Position numbers and translations under genes: made by a program. Source: CAYVQE01 sp964633205 (GTDB lineage Bacteria; Myxococcota; B64-G9). Taken from it: DNA of 51,651 nt. Location of the stretch: positions 1 through 51,651 of the forward strand of contig CAZWFN010000029.1 of the NCBI GenBank assembly GCA_964633205.1, read 5' to 3'. This document shows positions 32,879 to 41,120 of this stretch, one piece after another (position 1 is the stretch's first letter; the number at the start of each line of letters is the position of its first letter). The notes under the pieces are model-generated. The model did not search any database. It had not been told where the DNA came from and worked only from the letters and a program-made list of their open reading frames with translations.

Positions 32879-33511
32879 ATGATGGGAGTTATCCGCAATC
32901 TACGCGGCAAGCGACGTGCCCGGCGGGGTTTTACCTTGATCGAGCTGATGGTGGTGGTGGCCATCATCGCCTTCGTCTCGGCCGCCATCGTGCCCTCGTT
33001 CGGGATCACGCTGTGGCGCGGCCGCCAGCGCGAGGCGGGCAACCTGGTGGTCCAGGGTGTGCTGGCGGCGCGCTCGCTGGCGGCCCGCAGCGGCCGCTGC
33101 CACCGGGTGCGGATCGTGTTGAGCGACAGCCGCGACGACGGCGGCCACGGCGGGGCGGTGGTGGTGCAGGGCCACAGCTCGGCCAGCCGCTGCAGCAGCG
33201 CCACCACCGGCTGGCAGACGCGCTCGGTCAAGTGCGTCGGTTGTGACGGCGACGCCATCGCCGGCAACCCGCGGGCCGGGCTGGTGGGCGCCGACGTGGC
33301 CCTGGATGCGGCCGAGGTGCTGGCGATGCAGAACGACGGCTCGTTCGTCGCCATGGGCAACCAGAGCGCGGGCTCCACTTTGGACGTGGCCTTCGAGCCC
33401 ACCGGCGGCATGTACCGGCCGCGGCGGCTGGTCATCCGGGCCAGCGGGGCGCCGGTGGATCGCTGGGTGACGATCGACGCCAGCGGCTCGGTGCGCTACG
33501 GCAACCGGTGA
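32879..33511 (+). CDS. fimT: Minor pilin FimT/GspH-like
   Basis: 210 residues; ACGGGAGCC precedes the ATG. A 17-residue basic leader ends in Gly, then FTLIELMVVVAIIAFVSAAIVPSF, with Glu5. The globular part resembles GspH/FimT: LVVQGVLAARSLAARSGRCHRVRIVL, and a late strand block before RWVTIDASGSVRYG. Four Cys are present. Minor pilins of this group join PilV, PilW, PilX and PilY1 in a complex that starts and tips the pilus. In some bacteria FimT-type proteins bind DNA for uptake; whether this one does is unknown. First gene of the operon. Confidence 0.83.
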   Translation: MMGVIRNLRGKRRARRGFTLIELMVVVAIIAFVSAAIVPSFGITLWRGRQREAGNLVVQGVLAARSLAARSGRCHRVRIVLSDSRDDGGHGGAVVVQGHSSASRCSSATTGWQTRSVKCVGCDGDAIAGNPRAGLVGADVALDAAEVLAMQNDGSFVAMGNQSAGSTLDVAFEPTGGMYRPRRLVIRASGAPVDRWVTIDASGSVRYGNR

Positions 33512-33534
33512 TCGCGATGAATGGGAGGCAGCAG

Positions 33535-34245
33535 ATGCAGCAGATGCAGCCGATGCAGCACGCCAACCGAGCGCTGGGCCGCCGGCAGGGCTTTACCCTG
33601 ATCGAAATGATGGTGGCGATGACGGTGGTGGCGGTGGGCATGTTCGCGGTGGTCCACCTGATGGTGGTCTCGATCCGCGCCTCGGCCTATGCCCGCGAGC
33701 GGACCGTGGCCATCGAGATCGCCGGCGCGGTGGCCGAGGAGCTGCGCGCCCGATGCCAGGGCTGGACCACGAAGCCGGGCGGGGCCTTCGCCGACGCCTT
33801 TCCGGACATCGCGCTGACCCCGCCCCCGCCACCCGGCGCCAATATCGCGCCGGCCAACATGCGCGCCTTCCAGTACTTCGGCGGCAGCCTGGACGTGGCC
33901 TCGGCGGCCGCCCAGGTGGTCGGCGGCGGCAGTGGACCTGAGACCGCCTACGCCATCAACCAGTGGGGTGCCGCGCGCGATCTGCTGCCGGGCGACATCC
34001 GGGCCGAGGGCGCCATCTACCGCGTCAATTATACCGCCCACCAGTTCAACTACGTACCGGGCGAGCTGGGCATGCCCCCCGGGGCCACGGTCAACGACTA
34101 CGACATGGTGCTGATGATCGTGTTCGTCTCCTGGGACAACAAGCACCACGGCTCGCAGCGCTACGACTGGGCCAGCTGGCACGCCGCCTTCTGGCAGCGC
34201 CACCTGGTGGCGGTGCCGGTGGTGCTGCGGCCGATCCGTCTGTAG
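33535..34245 (+). CDS. pilV: Minor pilin PilV-like
   Basis: 236 residues from ATG 33535, chosen because ATGGGAGG lies at the right distance; a GTG at 33508 that overlaps the fimT stop (GTGA) is the alternative. The leader of 19 residues is Gln/Met-rich, from a short CAGATG repeat. Then FTLIEMMVAMTVVAVGMFAVV, with Glu5, and the PilV-like sequence GMFAVVHLMVVSIRASAYARER. The rest is a globular domain of about 190 residues. Part of the fimT-pilV-pilW-pilX-pilY1 set. Confidence 0.8.
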   Translation: MQQMQPMQHANRALGRRQGFTLIEMMVAMTVVAVGMFAVVHLMVVSIRASAYARERTVAIEIAGAVAEELRARCQGWTTKPGGAFADAFPDIALTPPPPPGANIAPANMRAFQYFGGSLDVASAAAQVVGGGSGPETAYAINQWGAARDLLPGDIRAEGAIYRVNYTAHQFNYVPGELGMPPGATVNDYDMVLMIVFVSWDNKHHGSQRYDWASWHAAFWQRHLVAVPVVLRPIRL

Positions 34246-34267
34246 TGGGCCAGGGAAGGAGTGTCCG

Positions 34268-35488
34268 GTGAAAGGACGAGACGAGAGAGCGAGGGTCAGG
34301 GGCTTTACCCTGATCGAGCTGATGGTGGCGCTGGTGGTGGCAGGCCTGTTGATGGCCAGCCTGGTGGCGCTGTCGGGGTCTTTTCGGCGGTCCTTCGGGC
34401 GCACCAAAGATCTGACCGAGCTGCAGGCCAACCTGCGCTTCGCCATGAAGACGGTGGCCGAGGACTTCAGCCGGGCCGGGTTCATGGCCTCGCCGGACCC
34501 GTCGCGAGATTACCAGTATCCGGAGTACTACGGCAGTCCAACCGACCTGCCTTCGCTGACTTTCGACGATACCACCGGCACCTTCGGCATCCGGGGCAAT
34601 TTCTTCAATGCGAGCGGTTTTGCCTTTTTATTCTCCGGAGGATTCTCCCAAGCCACTCTCCGCTGTGGCAATTTCCTGCCATACAGCTCCGCGGTCGGTT
34701 GCCAGGTCACGGCCATGTCCGATGACGACTACCTGTGGCCTTTCGGCAAGGTGGATGCGAGCCTGCAGGCCCAATACGATCGCGATCGCTTCAACCATGT
34801 TTTCTGCACGACGATGGATATTCCGAACCGGGAGTCTCTGTACTACCGCATCGAGGACCAGCAGGGCCATTACTTCGTCCGCCAATTGTCCGCCACCACC
34901 GATTCACCCTTTTCCATCACCTTGAGCAACTCGGTCAATCCAGCAGGAGAGTGGAGAGGCAAGAAGTTTCGGATCAATCCTGTCTCCCAGGTGCGCTACC
35001 GCATGGAGTGGGACAAGTCCAACAGCTCGCCGTACCCGGACTCGAACGTCGTCGGCCGGCGCTGGATGTTGTTGCGCCGGCAGGAGACCTGCAGCGGCGA
35101 AGCCATGCGCGAGGTGGCCGGTTTCCTGCTGCCACCCCAATCGGCCTTTGACCCACCGGGCTTCGAGGTACAGTACTACGGTGACACCAGCGGCAACTAC
35201 GATCCAAACAATCCACGCCAGCCCAGCTTCGATCAGGCGCGGCGGGTGAAAGTGACCGGCGATCTCGATCCACTCAACGTCTACGCCCTGGTGCTGACCC
35301 TGCGCGGCCGCACCGAGGCCGAGGATCCGGACTTCAAGCTCGGCGCCCTGGATACCGACGAGGTGCCGGCCCGCAACTTCGCCGTGGATCTGGACGACCC
35401 TCCGAATAGGGAAAACGGACTGGCGCGGGTGCGGGTGGAGCGCACCGTGGTCGAGATGCGCTCGCTGAGCCGAGAACGCTACTTCTGA
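34268..35488 (+). CDS. pilW: Minor pilin PilW-like
   Basis: 406 residues, GTG start after GGAAGGAG. The leader is 12 residues ending in Gly, then FTLIELMVALVVAGLLMASLVAL, with Glu5. The typical PilW sequence TELQANLRFAMKTVAEDFSRAGF follows. The product is larger than usual minor pilins, as PilW proteins are. The stretch at about 34500-35000 has visibly lower GC and less biased codons than both flanks, while the start and end are normal. That could reflect exchange of the exposed domain. Confidence 0.82.
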   Translation: MKGRDERARVRGFTLIELMVALVVAGLLMASLVALSGSFRRSFGRTKDLTELQANLRFAMKTVAEDFSRAGFMASPDPSRDYQYPEYYGSPTDLPSLTFDDTTGTFGIRGNFFNASGFAFLFSGGFSQATLRCGNFLPYSSAVGCQVTAMSDDDYLWPFGKVDASLQAQYDRDRFNHVFCTTMDIPNRESLYYRIEDQQGHYFVRQLSATTDSPFSITLSNSVNPAGEWRGKKFRINPVSQVRYRMEWDKSNSSPYPDSNVVGRRWMLLRRQETCSGEAMREVAGFLLPPQSAFDPPGFEVQYYGDTSGNYDPNNPRQPSFDQARRVKVTGDLDPLNVYALVLTLRGRTEAEDPDFKLGALDTDEVPARNFAVDLDDPPNRENGLARVRVERTVVEMRSLSRERYF

Positions 35489-35507
35489 TGGAAGGGATGG
35501 GCTCGCC

Positions 35508-36149
35508 ATGACACGCAATATTCGCCGCAAGCCGCGCATGGTCCCGGGGGCCCGCCGGGGCAATGCGCTGATCCTGTCGGTGTTGATGCTGCTGGCGCTG
35601 ACCTCGGTGGGCCTGGTGTCGGTCCAGCAGACCAGCGCCGATCTGATGGTGGCGGGCAACTGGGGCCAGGCCCTGAAAGGCCAGCTGACCGCCGAGGCGG
35701 GCCTGAGCTACGCCATGGAGGTCTCCGGCGCCCTGCTCAACCCCATGGTCAACCTGATTCAGCTGCAACGCAGGGATGGGAGCCGCAAAGAGCAGGGCAT
35801 GACCGTGGTCTCGTCGTCGACCGCCGATCCTGACCCGCTGAGCTTTGCCGATGAGACCGACCCGCTGCCGGTGGTCGATCCCGGCGGCATCGAAGGCACC
35901 ATCGCCAAGCGCAGCCAGCAGATGGCGGTCCGGGTGGACTCGCGGTTCGTCATGGAACGGGCGGACGTGCGGAAAACGGAGACCGACAGCGACATCTGCT
36001 ACATGATGTTCGATTTGCACGCCAAGGCCGGGAGCCCGAGCAGCGACAGCGAGAATCTGGCCGACAGCCTGGACCCGGACAATAGCCGGTCCATCATCGT
36101 CGAGTTCAACTCGCGCATCTTGTCCGGCCCGACCCAGTGTTCGTACTGA
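35508..36149 (+). CDS. pilX: Minor pilin PilX-like
   Basis: 213 residues. The N-terminus reads RRGNALILSVLMLLALTSVG and continues LVSVQQTSADLMVAGN, the PilX N-terminal pattern (short basic leader, hydrophobic helix without Glu5, then MAGN-like). It is 31 bases upstream of pilY1. PilX-type proteins lie near the pilus tip and lack Glu5, like GspK of type II secretion. The C-terminal part is acidic and not closely similar to anything I recognise. Confidence 0.78.
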   Translation: MTRNIRRKPRMVPGARRGNALILSVLMLLALTSVGLVSVQQTSADLMVAGNWGQALKGQLTAEAGLSYAMEVSGALLNPMVNLIQLQRRDGSRKEQGMTVVSSSTADPDPLSFADETDPLPVVDPGGIEGTIAKRSQQMAVRVDSRFVMERADVRKTETDSDICYMMFDLHAKAGSPSSDSENLADSLDPDNSRSIIVEFNSRILSGPTQCSY

Positions 36150-36180
36150 TAATCGAATTGTTGATAGCGAGGAGGGCGGT

Positions 36181-39100
36181 ATGAGCTACAGACTATGGAT
36201 GACGGCGGTGGTCGGGATCGGGTTGGTGGCCCTGCTGGCCGGGCCGCAGCCGGCCCGGGCCGGGGGTGACGACCCGTTGATCACGCACCCGGACGTGTTC
36301 GTGGTCTTCGACACCTCGGGCTCGATGACAAGCAACGCCGGCGGCGGCCGGTCGCGTTTCACCGCCGCCCAGGAGGTGCTGACCGGAACCGGCGCGTTCA
36401 GCTACGGCCCGACCGGCACCTGCCCCTCGCTGCAGCTCGACGACGGCATCATGGATCTGTACCGCGGCATGGTGCGCTTCGGCTTCGGCAGCTTCGACGA
36501 CGACGGGAGCGGCTGCAGCCAGTTCGGCCGCAACCTCGCCGCTTACGGCGACGATCCGCGCTCCACCGACGGCGACGGCGATGCGGTCAAGGGCCGCGGC
36601 ATCAAGGGCCGCCGCTCCAGCGACACCAACACCGACCGCTGCTACTACAACAACGGCTGCCTGATCGACGTGGTCAAGCCGGGCGCGCCCTGGGACATCG
36701 ACGGCAACAACGACGACGTGCAGCAGGAGATCTGCAGCATGACCGTCCACGGCTGCACCCCGGTCGCCGCCTCGCTGCACGACGCGCGCTACTACTTCGA
36801 GCACTACGAGAGCGAGATCGACTACAGCGATCCCTTCGGCCGCCACCAGGGCGACTGCCGGCCGCAGTTCGTGCTGCTGATGACCGACGGTCAGGAGTAC
36901 CCGTCGTGCAGCCAGTGCCCGGAGGACGGCTCGGGCGACTTCTGCCCCGAGAACAACAGCGATCCCCACAACGACTGGTGGAGCCACTGCTCCTGGTACG
37001 GCAACGAGGCCATGCAGGCCAAGTACCTGTGGGAGATCGGGGTGCCGGTCTACGTGGTGGCCTTCGGCAACATGGGTCCGGGCGCCCGCCAGCGCATGCA
37101 CCGCATCGCCCGGGCCGGCGCCGGCATGCCCCAGGGCGAATGGCTGGTGAGCAATCTGGGCGAGCTGGAGCACCCGGCCGGGCCCAAGTACGACGAGCCC
37201 AAGGCCTTCATCGTCACGAACCAGCTCGCCCTCAAGGTGGCCTTCGCCGTCATCCTGGATTCCATCCTGGCCGGCTCGGTCAGCCGCACCGCCACCGCCA
37301 CCACGCCCTCGTCCAGCACCTACGGCCAGGCCCTGGAGGCCACCGCCTGGTTCGAGATGGGCATCGCCGGCATCACCTGGAACGGCTTTCTGGCCCTGGA
37401 CGAGCTGCGCGACGACGATGACGACGGGGTGGCCGAGCCCCACGACCGCATCGTGGCCGCCTGGGGGCTGTATACCCCGCAGGCCGGCGAGAGCCTGGCT
37501 CCGCTGCCCAGCGCCGGCGACCGGCGCTTCTTGACCATCGTCGAGGATCCGCGCTCGCAGGATTACTTCGACCTGGCCGCCGGCGACTACGACCTGCCGC
37601 GCACCGAGGGCATGGGCACCGCCGGGCTGTATCCCTTCAAGGCCAGCGACTCGCTGGATGCCAGCTACGACTTCGACCACTCGTTGATGTGCCCGGCCAA
37701 CACCGGCGAGATCAACCCCGACACCCTGGCCCCCTTCACCCCGGACCAGCTGGCGCGCTACATCAAGGCCTATGTCCGCGGCGAGCCGATGACCCTGGGC
37801 ACCACCTTTTTGCGCATGGCGCTCGAGCCGCAGCTCGGCGACATCTTCCACTCCAGCCCGCAGATCGTGCCACCGCCGGCCGCGCTCAACCCGGACTACC
37901 GCTTCGAGGCCTACTACCAAGAGAACAAGCTGCGCCACTCCATGGTCTACGTCGGCGCCAACGACGGGCTGCTGCACGCCTTCGTGGCCGAGGACAACGA
38001 TTCCTCCGACGGCACGGTCGATCCGCTGACCGAGCTGTGGGGCTTCATGCCCACCCGGGTGTTGTCGACCATCCAGAAGATCCGCCACGGCGGCCACACC
38101 TTCTTCGTCGACGGCACCCCGGTCATCCGCGACGTCTACTTCCACAACATGGAGGCCCCGGACGGTGACCCCGCCACCGACACCTGCCTGGAAGACGGCG
38201 GCGGCGACTGCATCGAGGGCACCTACCGCACCATGCTGGTCGGCTCCCAGCGCGCCGGCGGCGACGCCTACTTCGCCCTGGACGTGACCGACCCCGACAA
38301 CCCCGGCTACCTGTGGGAGTACCGCACCAGCATGCCGGCCGACGACGACGACCCCGCCACCGACCACGACGACTACATCGCCCAGCAGTGCAAGGGCACC
38401 TCGCTGCAGACCTGGTCGCGGCCGATCATCGGCCAGGTGTGGTTGAAGGACGGCAGCACCAGCGAGTACCTCAACAAGTCTGTGGTCATCGTGCCCGGCG
38501 GCTACATGCCCTCGATGGAGATCGGCGGCTTCGTCACCTGCGCCGATCTGATGGAGGCCACCGTCTCGGCCAACACCCTGCACGTGCTCGACGCCGAGAC
38601 CGGCGAGCTGCTGCGCAAGTTCCACTTCTCGGGCAACGCCCACATGGCCGATCTGGAGGCCTCCCTGGCCGACTACTACCAGGCGGTGGCCGACGGCTCG
38701 TCCTGGAACCACTGGGGCGGCGGGGTGGACTTCGACAGTGGCGATTTCGACTGGGCCGCCGGTACCGGCTGGAACTGCGGCGAGATGCACGGCTCGGCCA
38801 CCCAACCGCTGGAGGTGCCCGCCGGAGTCATCGACGACCAATACTGCGAGTACACCCACAACTCGGGTTCGATCGTCTACCAGCAGGTCTGCTGTACCAA
38901 CAATCCGGGGACCAAGTGCCCCAACCTGAGCAACCTCAACCTGCACGGCAACTGCGCCTACCGCTACACCGAGTACACCAACGGCAACATCGAGATCGAG
39001 CTCAAGACCACCGGCTGCTACCTGGTGCCGGACAGCGACCGCCAGGGCAAGCTGGACGTAGAGATCGGCGGCCAGTTCGCCATCGAGGGCGCGGCCGCCA

Positions 39101-39864
39101 CCCCGGTGGCCTACAGCACCAAGCTGGGTTCGTTCTTGTCGCGCATCTTCGTCGCCAGCAGCAAGGGCAAGATCTACCGGGTGATCGTGGACCACGGCCA
39201 GTACGAGGAGAGCAACCCCGAGGGCGAGAAGATCGTGGCCCACGACTCCGACCCGACCAAGGACTGGTCGACCGACCTGTGGTTCGACGCCATCGACCCG
39301 GCCTTCGTGGCCTCGCCGGTGCAGACCGAGCGGCGGCCGGTCACCATCGACCCCACCCTGGCGCTCAACGGCGAGCGCAACCTGGTCTTGTACTACGGCA
39401 CCGGACCGATCGACGACATGGACTACCACCCCGGGGTGCAGGAGTACTTCTACGCGGTCGAGGAGACCCGCGATGCCACCGACCCCAGCATCCTGAACCC
39501 GCAGGGCGAGCTGGTCGCCGTCAAGGACGACTTCGGCCCGTCGGAGCGGCTCTACAACAAGCCGCTGATCATCGGCGGCAACGTCTACTTCTCGACCTTC
39601 CAGCCGGACACCAACGCCTGCGGCTCGGGCAACTCCAAGGTCTACACCTTCGACTACGAGGACTTCGATCCGCTGGAGTCGGCCTTCGCGCCCAAGAGCT
39701 ACGCGGGCATCGTCAAGGGGCCCTCGATGCGCTGGACCGCCCAGGGGCCGCAGGTGGTGGTGACGAGCAAGGACTCGGTCAGCGACGAGGTGGTCACCGA
39801 GAACCTGGGCGGGGTGGAACTGGTGCAGTCGTCGCGGGCGCTCTACTGGGGCGAGGTGCTGTAG
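36181..39864 (+). CDS. pilY1: Pilus tip adhesin PilY1
   Basis: 1,227 residues with GAGGAGGG before the ATG. A Sec signal peptide ends in PARAGG. A von Willebrand A domain (about 38-350) has the metal site FVVFDTSGSMTS (DxSxS). The C-terminal half is the PilY1 propeller: IFHSSPQIV, YVGANDGLLHAFVAEDN, ELWGFMPTRVL, HTFFVDGTPVIRDVYF and GGDAYFALDVTDPD. The acidic loop DNDSSDGTVD is where PilY1 proteins bind calcium. It contains many Cys. It acts at the pilus tip in adhesion and pilus dynamics. Last of the five minor pilin genes. Confidence 0.9.
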   Translation: MSYRLWMTAVVGIGLVALLAGPQPARAGGDDPLITHPDVFVVFDTSGSMTSNAGGGRSRFTAAQEVLTGTGAFSYGPTGTCPSLQLDDGIMDLYRGMVRFGFGSFDDDGSGCSQFGRNLAAYGDDPRSTDGDGDAVKGRGIKGRRSSDTNTDRCYYNNGCLIDVVKPGAPWDIDGNNDDVQQEICSMTVHGCTPVAASLHDARYYFEHYESEIDYSDPFGRHQGDCRPQFVLLMTDGQEYPSCSQCPEDGSGDFCPENNSDPHNDWWSHCSWYGNEAMQAKYLWEIGVPVYVVAFGNMGPGARQRMHRIARAGAGMPQGEWLVSNLGELEHPAGPKYDEPKAFIVTNQLALKVAFAVILDSILAGSVSRTATATTPSSSTYGQALEATAWFEMGIAGITWNGFLALDELRDDDDDGVAEPHDRIVAAWGLYTPQAGESLAPLPSAGDRRFLTIVEDPRSQDYFDLAAGDYDLPRTEGMGTAGLYPFKASDSLDASYDFDHSLMCPANTGEINPDTLAPFTPDQLARYIKAYVRGEPMTLGTTFLRMALEPQLGDIFHSSPQIVPPPAALNPDYRFEAYYQENKLRHSMVYVGANDGLLHAFVAEDNDSSDGTVDPLTELWGFMPTRVLSTIQKIRHGGHTFFVDGTPVIRDVYFHNMEAPDGDPATDTCLEDGGGDCIEGTYRTMLVGSQRAGGDAYFALDVTDPDNPGYLWEYRTSMPADDDDPATDHDDYIAQQCKGTSLQTWSRPIIGQVWLKDGSTSEYLNKSVVIVPGGYMPSMEIGGFVTCADLMEATVSANTLHVLDAETGELLRKFHFSGNAHMADLEASLADYYQAVADGSSWNHWGGGVDFDSGDFDWAAGTGWNCGEMHGSATQPLEVPAGVIDDQYCEYTHNSGSIVYQQVCCTNNPGTKCPNLSNLNLHGNCAYRYTEYTNGNIEIELKTTGCYLVPDSDRQGKLDVEIGGQFAIEGAAATPVAYSTKLGSFLSRIFVASSKGKIYRVIVDHGQYEESNPEGEKIVAHDSDPTKDWSTDLWFDAIDPAFVASPVQTERRPVTIDPTLALNGERNLVLYYGTGPIDDMDYHPGVQEYFYAVEETRDATDPSILNPQGELVAVKDDFGPSERLYNKPLIIGGNVYFSTFQPDTNACGSGNSKVYTFDYEDFDPLESAFAPKSYAGIVKGPSMRWTAQGPQVVVTSKDSVSDEVVTENLGGVELVQSSRALYWGEVL

Positions 39865-39896
39865 CCGCGGCCGCCGCGGGCGCCGGAACCATCCTC

Positions 39897-39934
39897 CCGG
39901 ACCTCCGCCCGGCTGCGGCCGGCCGGGGGTCCGG
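39897..39934 (+). terminator. Strong hairpin after pilY1
   Basis: CCGGACC and GGTCCGG enclose an inner CCCGG/CCGGG stem. No U-tract follows, so it is a structured end rather than a clear rho-independent terminator. Confidence 0.35.
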
Positions 39935-39998
39935 CGGGTTTCGGCCGGGGCCGCGATGGAACTACTGGAGACATTCCGCCGCACGGGAGGATTGAGGC

Positions 39999-40502
39999 AT
40001 GCACGCGATACGATGGTTGGCGATCGGACTGCTGGGCGCGGCGCTGGCGCTGGCGGGCTGCCGCAGCTGCGACCAACCCGAGCAACCGGACGCGGCCGGC
40101 GGGCCGGCGGCCGCGCCGGCCGCAGCCCCGGCCGTCGATGCCGGCGCCGAGGCGCCCGAACCGGCGACCGACCAAGCCGCGGCCGCTGCGCCCGAGCCGG
40201 CCGAGCCGGTCGAGCCGGACGAGCTGCGCGAGAAGCTCGCCAAGCTGGCCGAGGAGAAGAAGCTGCGGCCCGGCCTGGCCCGGCGCATGGCCGGCATCCC
40301 CGAGCCCACCGCCGCGGAGATGGCCGATCCCGAGCTGCAGCACCTCAACCAAGCCACCCGCCGCGCCCACATCATCATGGTCAAGGCCCAGCAGCGGATG
40401 ATCGAGATGTACCCGCCCGGCGACGGGCCGTTCGACCCGCAGATCGACGAGGCGGAGTTCCTCGAGAAGCTCGAGGCCGGCAAGGCGGGGCCGGGCGACT
40501 GA
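39999..40502 (+). CDS. Small lipoprotein with Ala/Pro-rich linker
   Basis: 167 residues. The signal peptide ends ALALAGC, a good lipobox. A linker rich in Ala, Pro and Glu (about 25-75) leads to a charged helical domain (DELREKLAKLAEEKKLRPGL, then HLNQATRRAHIIMVKAQQRM). No known family is apparent. It sits 134 bases after pilY1, separated by a hairpin, and before the XRE-pilM operon, so it might be transcribed with the minor pilins or alone. The long linker suggests reach across the periplasm, as in some pilotin or peptidoglycan-associated proteins; that is speculation. Confidence 0.7.
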   Translation: MHAIRWLAIGLLGAALALAGCRSCDQPEQPDAAGGPAAAPAAAPAVDAGAEAPEPATDQAAAAAPEPAEPVEPDELREKLAKLAEEKKLRPGLARRMAGIPEPTAAEMADPELQHLNQATRRAHIIMVKAQQRMIEMYPPGDGPFDPQIDEAEFLEKLEAGKAGPGD

Positions 40503-40598
40503 GCGCCCACCCTGGCCGCTCGACCTCAGGCCAGCCCAAGCCAGCGGCTCGATCAAAACCACATCATCTGGGGGCCGATCCTACCGCGAGGCCCAATA

Positions 40599-40640
40599 TA
40601 TAGCTAATTTTCATTAAATTAAGCAAAGTTATAGCTAATT
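40599..40640. promoter_or_regulatory. Two direct repeats in an AT-rich island (possible operator)
   Basis: TATAGCTAATT occurs at 40599-40609 and 40630-40640, 31 bases (about three helical turns) apart, in an AT-rich block that stands out from the GC-rich surroundings. It ends 14 bases before the -35 box. Confidence 0.6.
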
Positions 40641-40654
40641 GTTGTTAAGAATTC

Positions 40655-40683
40655 TTGACTTGGGATCCGGCCTGGCGCATACT
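40655..40683 (+). promoter_or_regulatory. Sigma-70 promoter of the XRE-pilMNOPQ operon
   Basis: TTGACT and CATACT are separated by 17 bases. The expected start at about 40690 gives a leader of about 75 bases containing a hairpin (40709-40733). Confidence 0.65.
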
Positions 40684-40708
40684 GGGTGAGTCCATCGGCT
40701 GGTCTCGA

Positions 40709-40733
40709 CCCGTCCGGCCCCGAAAGGGACGGG
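40709..40733 (+). promoter_or_regulatory. Hairpin in the leader of the XRE-pilM transcript
   Basis: CCCGTCC and GGACGGG enclose an 11-base loop. It ends 18 bases before the Shine-Dalgarno of the XRE gene, so it could affect message stability or translation. Confidence 0.4.
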
Positions 40734-40765
40734 CGGAAGAAGCTGCGAACGGGAGACGACCCGAC

Positions 40766-41071
40766 ATGAAAAAGGACCGGAGGAAGGCGGCGGTGGCGGT
40801 CGAGGAGCGCGGGCGGCGCAAGGAGCGCACCTCGGGCGGCGCCCAGAGCGGTGCCGGGGCGAACCCGAACAACCTGCGCCGCATGCGCGAGTCCCTGCTG
40901 ATGAGCAAGGCCGAGCTGGCCCGCAAGGCGGGTCTCAGCGCGCTGACCATCGACCGGGTGGAGGCCGGCTACAACTGCCGCATGGACACCAAGCGCAAGA
41001 TCATCCTGGCGCTCGGGCTGCGGCTGGCCGACAAGGACAAGGTGTTCGGCGAGCAGCCGGAGGACGCGTGA
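40766..41071 (+). CDS. Small XRE-type helix-turn-helix regulator before pilM
   Basis: 101 residues from ATG 40766 (GGGAG upstream). About 35 basic, low-complexity residues come first, then an XRE-type HTH: NLRRMRESLLMSKAELARKA, GLSALTIDRVEAG, and TKRKIILALGL. It is 49 bases before pilM and reads the same way, so it is the first gene of the pilus alignment operon. It may bind the AT-rich repeats just upstream of its own promoter; this is inference from position. Small HTH genes in this place are, as I recall, common in Myxococcota. Confidence 0.8.
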   Translation: MKKDRRKAAVAVEERGRRKERTSGGAQSGAGANPNNLRRMRESLLMSKAELARKAGLSALTIDRVEAGYNCRMDTKRKIILALGLRLADKDKVFGEQPEDA

Positions 41072-41120
41072 TCGCCCGGCGAGCGGCTGCTGCCGGCGCC
41101 GGTGAACAGGCGGGATAGCC

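Noticed and set aside
36193..39984. Very long open frame (1,263 codons) on the minus strand opposite pilY1
   Set aside because: It mirrors the biased third positions of pilY1, is rich in Val, Gly, His and Leu without family motifs, and has no start signals. PilY1 on the plus strand is unambiguous.
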